Shown one piece after another: positions 23,878-34,140 of a stretch of 64,000 nt of DNA (positions within the stretch are counted from its first letter, which is position 1; every line of letters starts with the position of its first letter). Origin of the DNA: Lepidurus packardi (Eukaryota; Arthropoda; Branchiopoda; Notostraca; Triopsidae). A program made the translations under genes and the position numbers. Below the pieces are notes generated by a model. That model had not been told where the DNA came from and made no database searches. It saw nothing but the letters and a program-made list of their open reading frames with translations. The DNA lies in assembly GCA_023053545.1 (NCBI GenBank), contig JAKZAN010000007.1, forward strand, positions 62,001-126,000, read 5' to 3'.

Positions 23878-25248
23878 ATGTTAAGGACTCCGGAAAACTC
23901 GCCCGTAAAAGGGGGAATCCGTTTTCCTCAAGCCGGCCCGTCCCGCGCTCTTGAAGAAACCGAAATAGACTCGCCCAATCCAACCGTCACACTTCAACCT
24001 CAGGTGAAATGTCAATCCTGTGGAGACCTCTTTCAAAAAGACAAGCCTGCGGCTAAAAACTGCAAACCGTGTCGGGAAAAAAAACTAAACCCAGTTCAAG
24101 CGCAGAAACGTCCTATGCTATCCCCTTCAGACGACCTAGCGTTTCGAAAAAGGTCCTTTTCAATCGATGACCCTACGCAAACGTCTACGTTGGATTACAT
24201 CGTATCAACGCTTAGGTCATTGAAAGATAGTAACGACCTTCTGAATCAGGAAATTTTGGCACTTAAAGCGGAAGTTATTGGACTTCGCAAAGACCTTGAA
24301 GAAGAACGAGGGAAACCTTCCTTGAAGCCTACTGTTAGAGATAATCAACCAAATCAATGCCAAGCCCCCTCGTCCTCTGCTCAAACAAGCACTTGGACAC
24401 AAGTTGTGAGGAGGAGAGCTAGACCACCACCCAAGGTGTCAACTACCTCAATTGCCACCCCTGCCATGCAAGAATCAGGTGAGCAAGACGAAGATGGCTT
24501 AACACTATTTATCCAACAGGAAGATGAGACCAAACGAAACGCGGTCATTCCGAGGAAAGATCTCCTGAAGGTAATCGAGGACGACTTATCTAAAGCGTAC
24601 CCAACAGCACCGAAACCTGTCCTTGTCGGGAAAACCCGAACGAACAGACTCGCCCTCACGTACAAAAGCCAAGAGGAGAAAACCACTTCCGAATCCATCC
24701 TCGAATCGGCGGTTTTGCCAAGTTTGGGACCTGTTAAAATGGTTAAGAGACAACCAAACTTGGTGGTGGTTATCCACCAGCTTCCAAAGGACCAAAGCCT
24801 GCCCGAAATTTGTGAACACATCTCGGACAAAAACTCAAACTTGGGAATCATCTTTCATGCGGATCAGGCAAAGTGGCTAAACCCCGATTTAAAAAAAGCG
24901 TATGGGTCTATCAAGTTCACCTGTAATTCAGCCGAGGAGAAGAAAAGTTTGTTGGAAGTTGGGGCCATCTTTGCGTTTAACCGCATAGTCCAAGTGGAAA
25001 ACGTAAAACACCCTCAAATCCTTCAATGCTTCAACTGCCAGGCCTATGGCCATATGTCAGCGTCTTGCCGTGAAAAGACACCAACCTGCGGGAAATGTTC
25101 AAAGAATCACGACACAAGGCAATGCACGGAGGTAACGAAGAAATGTGCGAACTGCAAAGACAAACACTACGCATTTGACCCCGCTTGTCCCACTCGATTG
25201 AAGGAGATAGACGCAAAGGGCAAGAAGTCCGCGTCAAGGAGCAAATAG
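23878..25248 (+). CDS. LINE ORF1, gag-like RNA-binding protein
   Basis: 456-residue ORF1 protein that coats LINE RNA. The N-terminus has a Cys cluster (CQSCGDLFQKDKPAAKNCKPC, about residues 43-63), then a short coiled-coil-like stretch (SLKDSNDLLNQEILALKAEV), a middle RRM-like region and three C-terminal CCHC-type knuckles (CFNCQAYGHMSASC, CGKCSKNHDTRQC, CANCKDKHYAFDPAC, about residues 384-440). This is the usual Jockey/R1-type arrangement. The stop TAG is followed by aca and then the ORF2 ATG, so ORF2 is probably translated by reinitiation. Confidence 0.92.
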   Translation: MLRTPENSPVKGGIRFPQAGPSRALEETEIDSPNPTVTLQPQVKCQSCGDLFQKDKPAAKNCKPCREKKLNPVQAQKRPMLSPSDDLAFRKRSFSIDDPTQTSTLDYIVSTLRSLKDSNDLLNQEILALKAEVIGLRKDLEEERGKPSLKPTVRDNQPNQCQAPSSSAQTSTWTQVVRRRARPPPKVSTTSIATPAMQESGEQDEDGLTLFIQQEDETKRNAVIPRKDLLKVIEDDLSKAYPTAPKPVLVGKTRTNRLALTYKSQEEKTTSESILESAVLPSLGPVKMVKRQPNLVVVIHQLPKDQSLPEICEHISDKNSNLGIIFHADQAKWLNPDLKKAYGSIKFTCNSAEEKKSLLEVGAIFAFNRIVQVENVKHPQILQCFNCQAYGHMSASCREKTPTCGKCSKNHDTRQCTEVTKKCANCKDKHYAFDPACPTRLKEIDAKGKKSASRSK

Positions 25249-25251
25249 ACA

Positions 25252-28200
25252 ATGGGATTGGTACGATTGATTGTGCAGAACATTCGTAAAAGCACATCTC
25301 AACTTACTGAAGTTGCTAGAGAGGCAAACAGTGAAGATGTAACCTTGGTTATTTTATTGGAGCCGCCACAGAACTACACTCAATCACGTATCATGGGATT
25401 TGACGTTATTACTCCGTCTCTTGCTTATGAAGGAGTGATGCTGCTCCGTAAGCCAGACAGCCGTTTCTATGTCCTTGAAATAAAGGAACTATACGCGAAA
25501 ATCAGGTTGACAAACCCAGGAGGACGAGCGATATCCATACTTGCAATATATAGAAGGCACACAGCTAACACCGCGTCGCTTCTTGAAGAAGCCTGGGGAA
25601 ATTACAACCAACACGACCCTGTGATAGTAACAGGAGATTTCAATGCCCATCACTGGCGGTGGGAGGATAAAGCTTCAGATATACCGGGAATACAACTGTA
25701 CGACTTTGCCACAGAACATCACTTGGACTTGATTAATGAATGGAATGTCCCAACATTTCACAACGAGCGTGGGCACAAATCGACTTTAGACCTCACGTGG
25801 TGTTCCCCGCAATTAATTAAGACCACAGATTGGCACGTCCTGGATGAAGCCGAGTATTACAATGAATCAGATCACAAAGCCATAGTGATTTCCCTTAATC
25901 TTTTGCAAACCCACATGGCAAAGACAACATGGTGCTACAGCAGGGTCAACTGGAAAGAACTCGCCTCTAACGTACGGGGTGAGGTTCTGAAGGCATCACC
26001 TAAGTTCGCAGATCTTTCGAGCCCTATCGCTTTGGACATAGCCGTTGGCAGGCTTACAACAATCATCCAGACGGAAATGACGAAAAGTATCCCCAAAAAA
26101 TCCGCAAATAACAGGAACAATCCTTGGTGGAATAGGGAGCTCCAAATCCTTCGTAAACAAACAGCGGCTGTGCTCAGACAGTACCGTACACACGGGGGCT
26201 CTGAGAGGGAAAAGTTATGGAAAGAAACCAGGAATGCCTATAGAGCGAAAACCAGGGAATTCAGGAATACGTATTGGTCTGAACAACTTAATACACCAGA
26301 CAGCAGGGTTATTTGGAACCTAGACCGGCAAATGAGGGTCTACAATAATAACAAGCTCGAATTCCTGAGACGAAATGATGGTACGCCTTTCCCAGATGCG
26401 ATTACGAAATTAAATTTTGTGGCGACACACCTGCTGGACGGGGCCCCGGTAAATTCGCAAGAAGATTCCCTACGACGCCGTTCTTCCCTGTACAAAGCTC
26501 GGAAAACCAGAGGTTCTTTTTATGAAGCCCCTTTCACCAGGGAGGAAATTTCTGAGATAATCGAGGGACTCCAACCACGTAAAGCTGCTGGAGTGGATGA
26601 AATCCAAGCAATCATCATTAAATCCCTATGGAGTGTTATTGGCCCAACAGTGGTTAGCTTGTATAATGCCTCTCTGGCCCTGGAATATCACCCCAAAGCA
26701 TGGAAGACTGCTAAAGTTATTACGCTCCCTAAGCCTGGGAAGCAGAGCTACACGTCAATCAAGAGTTTTCGACCAATCTCCCTGCTACCGGTATTGGGGA
26801 AAATACTAGAAAAGGCAATAGCAAATCGGTTAAAGCTGTTTCTAGAAGATAACGATAAGTTGTCGGATATGCAATGGGGTTTTAGACCAGGGCGATCAAC
26901 AGTGGATGCCATGGTGAATTTCAGCGATGCGATTTTGGATAGCTTCGATAAAGGGAAAGTCCTTTCAGCCTTACTGTTGGACATTTCCGGAGCATTTGAC
27001 AATGTGAACCACGAAGTGTTAGTCGAAGAGCTTTGGGCGCTGAAAGTTCCATCACAAGTGACCAGATGGATTAAGAGTTTTCTCGAGAAACGGAGAGCAT
27101 ATGTGGTTTTTGGTGAAGAAAAAAGCGATGTCGTCTCGATTATTAAGGGAGTTCCGCAAGGCTCTCCCCTATCACCGATATTATTCTTGATGTACATTGA
27201 TGGAGCGTTGGGATGCATAAAACGGAAGAAGATCGACATGCAAGCTTTCGCGGATGACCTGTTGATTTTTACATCGAGCACCTCCAGCGAGAAAAATGTC
27301 AAGCTTCTGAGCAACAACTTGGCTGCGCTCGAAAAATGGGCTAAGAAGCACCGACTACAGTTTGCGAAAGAAAAGACGGAATTAATTCACTTTTCCAAAA
27401 AGCACCAACCAGAAGCCACACCCCTCGTTTGGGACGGTACGATAGTCCATTCTAAGGATGCGGTCAGGTACCTCGGTCTAGTTTATGACAATAGTCTCAC
27501 ATGGACACACCATGTTAACCGTCTGGTAGTCCAATGCAATTTAACCCTGCAAAGGATACACAAAGTGATGAGATTTTCAAGAGCTGTCACTTGCCGTCAG
27601 GTCCGTACTCTTTATCAGACGACGGTCCTCTCAAAACTAAGCTACGCTTTCCCAGCCTGGTGCAACATCTCTTTGGCTAAGCTACGACCCATTATCCAAC
27701 TGTATAGAAAGGGCCTGTTAGCAATAACAGGAGCCCTCAAAACAACCCCAACCGTTGCTTTGGAAATAGAATCGGGCCTACCACCATTCGATTTGTACCT
27801 CGAGAGATTAGTGCTCCGCCACTACGCTTCAAGATACTGGGACAAATGGCCCGTTTCCGAAGAGGTACCCAGGCACAGACGATACACGTCCTGTTTGGAG
27901 AGGGCAAGAGTACTTGCAGCCGTCGTCTGGAAGTCAAGCCCAGATTCCATAAAGGTAGCTCGTGGTTGGATAGAAGAAGCAACGATGAGTCAATGGAAGG
28001 AACGTTGGAATAATTCTCAGAGCCCGTTACAGGATCTGACCCATGGACCATCTCGTCAAGGAATAGTGCACGTCCACCTTCCCAGGACAATCATCTCAAA
28101 GATGATTCAAGTGAGAACCACACACTTCCCAACCAGGAGCTACCTCCAACGAATCCAAAAATCCGACTCGGACCTATGTCCATGCCAGGATAGAACTAGA

Positions 28201-28386
28201 CAGGACCTACCGCATCTACTGTTCCACTGTCGTCGACTCAACAAGCAACGTGCCCAACTACTCCAGAAGCTAAACAAGTTAAAAATCCATTTTAACGCAA
28301 AGGAATTGCTAACCAGCCCTAAAGCTTTCAACACACTTACTATTTTTCTACACGAAGCGAATCAAAGTTGCATAAGGGAGTTCTAG
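25252..28386 (+). CDS. LINE ORF2, endonuclease-reverse transcriptase
   Basis: 1044-residue protein that nicks the target and primes reverse transcription. The AP-type endonuclease is at residues 1-215 with VTGDFNAHHWRW (about 125) and ESDHKAIV (about 205). The RT is at about 430-720 with LPKPGKQSYTSIKSFRPISL, DISGAFDNV, GVPQGSPLSP and the catalytic AFADDLL (about 665). A C-terminal Cys/His region CPCQDRTRQDLPHLLFHC is at about 980-1000. No RNase H domain is visible, which fits the Jockey clade. The frame is intact. Confidence 0.94.
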   Translation: MGLVRLIVQNIRKSTSQLTEVAREANSEDVTLVILLEPPQNYTQSRIMGFDVITPSLAYEGVMLLRKPDSRFYVLEIKELYAKIRLTNPGGRAISILAIYRRHTANTASLLEEAWGNYNQHDPVIVTGDFNAHHWRWEDKASDIPGIQLYDFATEHHLDLINEWNVPTFHNERGHKSTLDLTWCSPQLIKTTDWHVLDEAEYYNESDHKAIVISLNLLQTHMAKTTWCYSRVNWKELASNVRGEVLKASPKFADLSSPIALDIAVGRLTTIIQTEMTKSIPKKSANNRNNPWWNRELQILRKQTAAVLRQYRTHGGSEREKLWKETRNAYRAKTREFRNTYWSEQLNTPDSRVIWNLDRQMRVYNNNKLEFLRRNDGTPFPDAITKLNFVATHLLDGAPVNSQEDSLRRRSSLYKARKTRGSFYEAPFTREEISEIIEGLQPRKAAGVDEIQAIIIKSLWSVIGPTVVSLYNASLALEYHPKAWKTAKVITLPKPGKQSYTSIKSFRPISLLPVLGKILEKAIANRLKLFLEDNDKLSDMQWGFRPGRSTVDAMVNFSDAILDSFDKGKVLSALLLDISGAFDNVNHEVLVEELWALKVPSQVTRWIKSFLEKRRAYVVFGEEKSDVVSIIKGVPQGSPLSPILFLMYIDGALGCIKRKKIDMQAFADDLLIFTSSTSSEKNVKLLSNNLAALEKWAKKHRLQFAKEKTELIHFSKKHQPEATPLVWDGTIVHSKDAVRYLGLVYDNSLTWTHHVNRLVVQCNLTLQRIHKVMRFSRAVTCRQVRTLYQTTVLSKLSYAFPAWCNISLAKLRPIIQLYRKGLLAITGALKTTPTVALEIESGLPPFDLYLERLVLRHYASRYWDKWPVSEEVPRHRRYTSCLERARVLAAVVWKSSPDSIKVARGWIEEATMSQWKERWNNSQSPLQDLTHGPSRQGIVHVHLPRTIISKMIQVRTTHFPTRSYLQRIQKSDSDLCPCQDRTRQDLPHLLFHCRRLNKQRAQLLQKLNKLKIHFNAKELLTSPKAFNTLTIFLHEANQSCIREF

Positions 28387-28611
28387 TTAGCAGAGTTTTT
28401 GCCCTGCTGTCTCCCCCCCTCCACCCTCCTTGTCATGTGTCCCCCCCTCCACCCCGCTTTGTGTCCTATCCCCCTCTCCACCCCTTTGTTCTATGTGCTA
28501 TGTTAAAGGGTAATGCAGAAGCATCACCCCATTAACAATTTTTAAAATTATTGACAATGTACAGAAGGCATATTTAATAAAGCTTGAGGCAATAGGCGCG
28601 AGCCTACGCCT

Positions 28612-28643
<32 letters not shown>

Positions 28644-28647
<4 letters not shown>

Positions 28648-28895
28648 CAAGGCCAACTCTATTTGGACTTTTGCGTAATAGAATATACCCTAGCAGCTTT
28701 CGCTCAAAAGAAATCAAGAAAGCAAGTCCAACTAACCCCCGATATTAAATAACTTAATAAAAAAACACCCATCATAAGCTGAGGTACTAAGTGTGATATA
28801 TTCACATAAATAGATTCTAAATCTATCACACTTCTCTGCCAAATTAGTAAACAATATTAATATTATTCTCAGTATAAAGCCAAAATTAAGGGTCA
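28644..28895 (-). pseudogene. nad1: NUMT: nad1 N-terminal part and trnL1
   Basis: On the minus strand nad1 continues with LRKSPNRVGLAGF and a FERKLLGY block (about 28655-28720). It is followed by a tRNA-Leu(CUN) copy at about 28785-28850 with the TAG anticodon in tttagaatc. Order and strand match arthropod mtDNA. Confidence 0.82.
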
Positions 28896-29940
28896 AAATG
28901 GAACCAAAATTCTGGAACCAAAATGTCGTAGTAACACGGATTCCAGGAGAAGGTCCAAGGGTAGTAAGCCTGTCTCAACTTCAAGAGCAGTAGTTGGAGT
29001 TGTCCTTAAGGTGCCAGTTACTGTTAGCAGACCTTGTCTGTATGCTTGCTTCGAGCGCCTGTCTTCGACCCCTGAAGCAAGCATACAGACAAGGTCTGTT
29101 AACAGTAACTGGCACCTTAAGGACAACTCCAACTACTGCTCTTGAAGTTGAGACAGGCTTACTACCCTTGGACCTTCTCCTGGAATCCGTGTTACTACGA
29201 CATTTTGGTTCCAGAAGTTGGAATTGTTGGCCTACCACACCAATCCAACCAAAGCACAAGTCATATACTTCGTGCCCAGATAGAGCACGTCAGCTCCTGT
29301 CCATTACATGGGCCAATAGACCCGAAAGCCAAGCCGAAGCCCTCCACTGGATCAAAGAAGCGACGATGAAGAAGTGGTTAAGCCGATGGGAAGAAGTAGA
29401 GAGCCCCCTAAAGGATCTTAACGTTGGACCCTGCAGCCGCAGTATCGTGGACGTAAAACTCCATCGTCGGATCATCAGTAAGCTGATCCAGATACGAACA
29501 ACTCATTTCCCGACGAAGTCCTACCTACTGCTCACTGGTAAAGGGACATCGGCCAGGTGTTCTTGCCAAGATCGTTCTTTCCAAAATCTCTCCCACTTGT
29601 TATTCCATTGTCGCAATTTGAACAGGGAAAGAGCCATGTTGCTCAGGGATTTAAGCAGGCACAAAGTGCACTTCAACCCTCAAGAAATTTTGTTAAACCC
29701 AAAGCTATTCCCATCTATCATTAAATTTATGGAAGCGGCCAAGCATATGTAAATAGCCACCACCCCCTCATTATCCCCCTCCCCCACAAATGTACCCTGT
29801 ACATACTCCCTTCAGTGCATTTGGTATTTTGACTTTAGTGTATATTGTGTACTGCGTTGATGTACAAATTCGATCGTTCACCGCAACAGGCGTCAGTATA
29901 CGCGGGTTAAATAAATTTAAAAAAAAAAAAAAAAAAAAAA
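28896..29940 (+). mobile_element. 5'-truncated, 5'-inverted LINE copy
   Basis: A second Jockey-type LINE insertion with an A tail (29919-29940) and target duplication (aaa)ttaagggtca (ending 28895; again at 29941-29950). The forward part encodes the ORF2 C-terminus only (29074-29752: GLLTVTGTLRTTPTTALEVE, RTTHFPTKSYLL, CSCQDRSFQNLSHLLFHC). The 5' end, 28912-29052, is an exact-length inverted copy of 29074-29214. ORF2 is related to, but clearly different from, the copy at 25252, so it is another family. Confidence 0.9.
28912..29214. repeat. Palindrome: 141-bp arms, 21-bp spacer
   Basis: Left arm 28912-29052 and right arm 29074-29214 are near-perfect reverse complements (starting ctggaaccaaaatg and ending cattttggttccag). 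The spacer is gagcgcctgtcttcgaccc and two more bases. It lies at the 5' end of the LINE copy, as expected from a twin-primed insertion whose inverted part overlaps the forward part. Confidence 0.93.
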
Positions 29941-30267
29941 TTAAGGGTCATTACACTTCTATAGAATTATATTTATTATTAAAAAGGGATCTATATTTCT
30001 TTCAGTCGCCCCAACACAATACTTATATATAATAAGCTGTAACTAACTAATCTTTTTATTATAAATTCGTATAAAGATCCATAGGGTCTTATCGTCCCTC
30101 AAAATTATTTTCGCTTTTTCACTTCAAAATTAAATTCAAATTTTACAATAGAGACAGAAATGTTCTCGTCCAGCCATTCATACCAGCCTTCAATTAAAGG
30201 ACTAATGATTGTGCTACCTTCGCACGGTCAAAATCCCGCTGCCATTTAAAACAATTCATAGAGCAGG
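29941..30267 (-). pseudogene. rrnL: NUMT: 16S rRNA part 1
   Basis: Reverse complement carries the conserved large-subunit rRNA core (aatggcagcgggattttgac and gtgcgaaggtagcacaatca). It continues the NUMT after trnL1 in normal order. It is interrupted at 30267 by a TIR element. Confidence 0.9.
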
Positions 30268-31075
30268 CCACAGTATAGAGGTTTACACAGTATGGTAACA
30301 GGGCTATCTTCCAATGTTAAGGTTTTCTGACGACCTTCTCGGTCCCCAGAGTAATATTCAGCTAAAAGGCCAGAAGACGAAAGGGTACATTCGCTAACCT
30401 CCCAGTGCAGTTCAAAAAAGGTCACGACGGTTTACAAAGCGCGTAATTTAAATCTACTGCTTTAAACTATGTGAGCTTAAAATAAAAGATGAATTAACTA
30501 GGTCAAAGCACAACACGTATACACATTATAGACTATTTTGCGTTACACAGGTTGCACCACGAGGAGGCAGTCTATTTTGCAACCCATACATAGGTGTTTT
30601 ATAGTATACAGGTTTAACTCCATATACTATAAAAATACCCATGTATATTAATGTCTATATGTGTTGTTATGACAATTTATGTCTATATACGAGTTATCCA
30701 TTGTGAACAAGCAATGTGAACTTGAAAGGGATTAGTTTAAGACTTATTACCAAAAAATAGCATAGGCATTTTTCCAAAAACACTTTCAAATGCGCGCGTT
30801 GCCGGTAGGACCCTACGTCAGCCCAAAACTCCCTAGAGTGCCCGAGAGAAAGGTCACCAGTCCCCCGTTTTCTGAATGTTTTCTTCTCTTCTCGAACCCT
30901 TTTTCTAGTAGATTTGGAATGCCTACTTCTGGGGTAGGATGGGCAATTCTGTGAATCCATCCCTCCTATGTTCCTTGTTACCCCCACATCCTCTTGGGAC
31001 CGAGAGATTTGTGAGAAAACCTTAACATTGGAAGGATACCCCTGTTACCATACTGTGTAAACCTCTATACTGTGG
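30268..31075. mobile_element. 808-bp non-autonomous TIR transposon
   Basis: Inverted ends of about 60 bp begin ccacagtatagaggtttac, with a small internal mismatch. A 6-bp target duplication agcagg lies at 30262-30267 and 31076-31081. Removing it rejoins the 16S copy. The middle has further short palindromes (for example tttatagtata...tatactataaa near 30599-30630) and no protein gene. The superfamily is not clear to me from the TIR and 6-bp duplication. Confidence 0.85.
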
Positions 31076-31555
31076 AGCAGGCTATACCTTGTATTATATC
31101 ACAAGGAGATGTTTGGGATAAACAAGCCAAAAATAGGTTTGCCGAGTTCCTTAATTGTAATTCACACATTAAATTCTTTGTAATAGTATTCTACTCATAG
31201 CTATATTATTTAAATTCTTATTAAAATTTAGTATTTATCCTAATATAAAAATGTGAATTTTGAATAAAAATAATTTCATAATAAATGTAAATTATAACAT
31301 TATTTTAAATTATCGCTATTTCTAAGCATAAAAACATAACTTATTTTCTATAAATTACAAAAAATTATTAATAGGGGCCGAAGCTAATCCCTCAAACCCT
31401 AACCTATATATTAGCTTCACTACCAACTTAGACAAAAATAAACAAAAAAGTAAATTAAATTTATTTCTTAGGAAACCAAATATCAAAGAAACTGATTAAT
31501 AGTTAATAATTAAACCCAAATATTAAAGAAACCGATTAAAGTACCTATACATACC
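31076..31555 (-). pseudogene. rrnL: NUMT: 16S rRNA part 2
   Basis: AT-rich continuation of the large rRNA copy (caaggagatgtttgggataaa near 31100 reads as the next 16S segment on the other strand). Mitochondrial similarity fades near 31555, after a short duplicated stretch (caaatat.aaagaaac.gatta at 31478 and 31517). Confidence 0.7.
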
Positions 31556-31655
31556 ACTGGATCACAAACAGAAGGATGAAAGGAATCATTTTCCTGTTTA
31601 TAAGGAGCAGACCGTAGGTGCTGATTTCTACATTCATAGCAGTTATTTAAGAAAG

Positions 31656-31843
31656 TTGAGTTAAGTTAGGTTAGTCTAGGCTAGGCTAGGTTAGGCTAGG
31701 TTAGGTTAATTTAACTTAATTCAACTTAATTTAACCTAAACTAACTTAACTTAACCTAACCTAACTTAACTAACCTAGCCTAACCTTGCCTAACCTAGCC
31801 TAACTTAACCTAACCTACTTAACCTAACCTAACTTAACCCAAC
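31656..31843. repeat. Degenerate TTAGG then CCTAA array (telomere-like)
   Basis: From about 31661 to 31708 the top strand reads ttagg/ctagg repeats. From 31733 to 31840 it reads cctaa/cttaa repeats, with an AT-rich junction between (ggttaatttaacttaattc). TTAGG is the common arthropod telomere unit. The two halves are in head-to-head orientation. Confidence 0.75.
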
Positions 31844-32291
31844 TGCTGGAAACGTCTAAAAGCACACCAGAGCCGTGTGCCAAGCCTATCAAACCTAGCA
31901 CACGAGAAAACTTTGGAGAACGTGTTGATTCATCCAAACAAACGATGCGCGCCTTCTAGCGGAGGCTTGGGTGTCAGAAGCCAAGCTATTCGGAGCCCTA
32001 AAGGCTCTCGTAGGCCTTAGCTTATTGAGTCGAAACAACCTAGATGGCAGTGGTGTTTGTTTTGTTTGGCTAAGGAATAGATAGCTTATTGCCGACAAAT
32101 TCTTTAAGCTTGTTCCTGCTTCTGAAAAGTACGTTGTCACCACACTTTGTTGTAGCGGCAAAATTTCCCAAATCAAGCCGTCTAACTTTCGATTCAAGAT
32201 TATTCGAAAACCCGAAATTAAATTTCGAAATTCTATAGGTCCCTTCAAAGAGGTTTAGCGTATAGGTCCGATGTATAGGTCCGTATAACTC
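31844..32291. other. No recognised feature
   Basis: Apparently unique sequence, with no open frame carrying a domain. The longest minus-strand frame (31895-32248) shows no recognisable motif. Confidence 0.35.
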
Positions 32292-32846
32292 AGGGGCCGT
32301 CCATAAATGGCGCCACGCAGGGAGAGGGTGGGTGGATTCAATAAAAGATGACACGAGATGACGAGAGGGTGGGAGGGGGTTTAGTGACGCCATCCTGTAA
32401 CTCTAAACTTAACTGGTGATTCTGTGCAAAACATTTTTACGTAAGTGCCAAAGCGTGAATTCTTGTGTTTTCACAATTTTGTGAAAGTTTTCTTGCTATT
32501 TCTAGCTCCTAAGTAGACAGAGTTTGTAGCGTTTACCTAACTCTTGAAGGATTGTCAATATGTCCGTTAAAAAAAGCCCATATTGGCATATTGTAATGGA
32601 ACAATGGCTCATTACGTGGAGGACGGATTCAGATGCCCTCGCGTCTGCTTGAAATTTTGTTAAAAAGCAAGCGATCTCATTACACAAGATCTCCTACTTA
32701 TTTTTTTCCCCTTTTTGTGAGAGGGGTCAACCAGATGATGGCACCATTTTAGAGGGTGGGGTGACGGTGAAGGTGATGGTAGGTGACTGAGAAGGGTGGG
32801 TAAAAAATTGGCAATTTTTGGGTGGCGCCATTTAGGGACGATCCCT
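32292..32846. mobile_element. 555-bp non-autonomous TIR element
   Basis: Ends are imperfect inverted repeats: aggggccgtccataaatggc at the left and, on the reverse strand, agggatcgtccctaaatggc at the right, both followed by gccac. Both subterminal regions are rich in gagagggtggg words. No coding capacity and no clear target duplication, so the superfamily is unassigned. Confidence 0.6.
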
Positions 32847-33115
32847 CACCTGTGTGCGTTCAAATGGGAAGAAAAGAACAAACAGTGTACGGGCGCGTGC
32901 CCGTTACCAGCTTTCCGAGTTATAAACTGAGTATAGGGGGAAACAAAGGAGTTTACCAGTGTCTGGAGTCTGATAACTTAAAAGGGAGGAATGGCGGGGA
33001 AAAAACAGTTCGATACCACCAATGTGAGTTCGAAACTGAGAGACAAAGGCAAAAAAAGGGGGGAGGGATTTAACCAGACTGTCTTGATTATGTATCTGGA
33101 ATCTGCTTAACGACA

Positions 33116-34140
33116 GCACACACGAGATACCGTCTCTTGCCTGCTGGTTCTTCACGGGCCTCATAATGCACTCGAACCACGCCCACCAGAGAAGCTCCTT
33201 TGCTAACCATGTAAGACCTAACACGCGGAAAAAGAGCGGGCCTGCTCGTTTTATTTCGCAATACAGAATATTAGCACAATGGAGCTCCATCTCAAGCCTA
33301 TTAGCCAAGAACAAGGCGAACCTTAAAAAAATCGAATTCATTCAAATTTAAAAAAATACCTTGCGTAATGAACACCAACACGAATCTGATGAAACTGATA
33401 ACTGCAGCTAACAAGAATCTCTATTTCCATATATGAATGGACGGAATTTAATGACATAAAGGCATAGACATAAAAAATATTATGTCCAGTAACAATGCAG
33501 GAGATCCAATTAGTCTATTTGAACAAAAACAACATTAGTATAATTTAAAAAAATAAGAACTTAAAACTTACTCTTCAACACCATACACGAAATACCGTCC
33601 CTTGCCTGCTGGTCCTTCACGGGCCAAACAATGCATCCGAACCACGCCCACCCAGCCCCGAAGAAGCTCTGCTGCTACATTGTAAAACACGCGGAAAATG
33701 AGCAGACCTGCTCGTGGTATTTCCCCAATACGGAATATTAGCACAACGGAGCTCTATCTGAAGCCTATTAGCGAATGACAAGGCAGATGCTAATAAAAAA
33801 AAACTAGTTCATTCAAATAAAAAAAATTACCATGCCAGCAAAGATGAAACTGCAACTCACAAGAATCTTTGTCTTCTTATCAAGTGGACGGAGTTTGGCG
33901 TCATAAAGGCTTCAACTGAAGATAATCTTCGGCAGTGGACACAGTTGAAAAGCCTTTTCTTCATTAAAAACTAAAACTATTAGTATTAAACAAAAAAAAA
34001 ATAAGATAAAAACTTACCCCACTTCTTGAACCCACACTCGAACTCAACCTTGGCCTGCCTAGCTTCCATCGTTCTGCCAAATCCATCCAAATCACGCCCC
34101 CCCCCCCAGCCCCAGAAAAGCTCCACTTAAAGACCTAATA
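33116..34140. repeat. ~460-bp tandem repeat, two units and a partial third
   Basis: Unit 1 (33116-33577) and unit 2 (33578-34020) share cacacga.ataccgtc.cttgcctgctgg, then aacacgcggaaaa.gagc..gcctgctcg, then gaatattagcacaa.ggagct. A third, weaker unit starts near 34021. Units differ by many substitutions. No protein is suggested. Confidence 0.65.

Larger units (their letters stand above)
23659..28643 (+). mobile_element. Full-length Jockey-type LINE
   Basis: Non-LTR retrotransposon with a ~219-bp 5' UTR, two open frames three bases apart, a 3' UTR with C-rich tract and hairpin (aggcgcgagcctacgcct), and a ~25-base A tail. Flanked by the 11-bp target duplication cctgcaaggcc (23648-23658 and 28644-28654) within nad1 of the NUMT. 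Both ORFs are uninterrupted, so the copy could be active. Confidence 0.93.

Noticed and set aside
23878..28386. Programmed frameshift between LINE ORFs
   Set aside because: ORF1 ends and ORF2 starts with its own ATG three bases later in frame spacing that suits reinitiation; no slippery site is needed.
14092..31555. Mitochondrial sequence as contamination of the assembly
   Set aside because: Nuclear transposons with exact target duplications lie inside mitochondrial genes, so it is a nuclear copy. A chimeric assembly cannot be excluded without reads.
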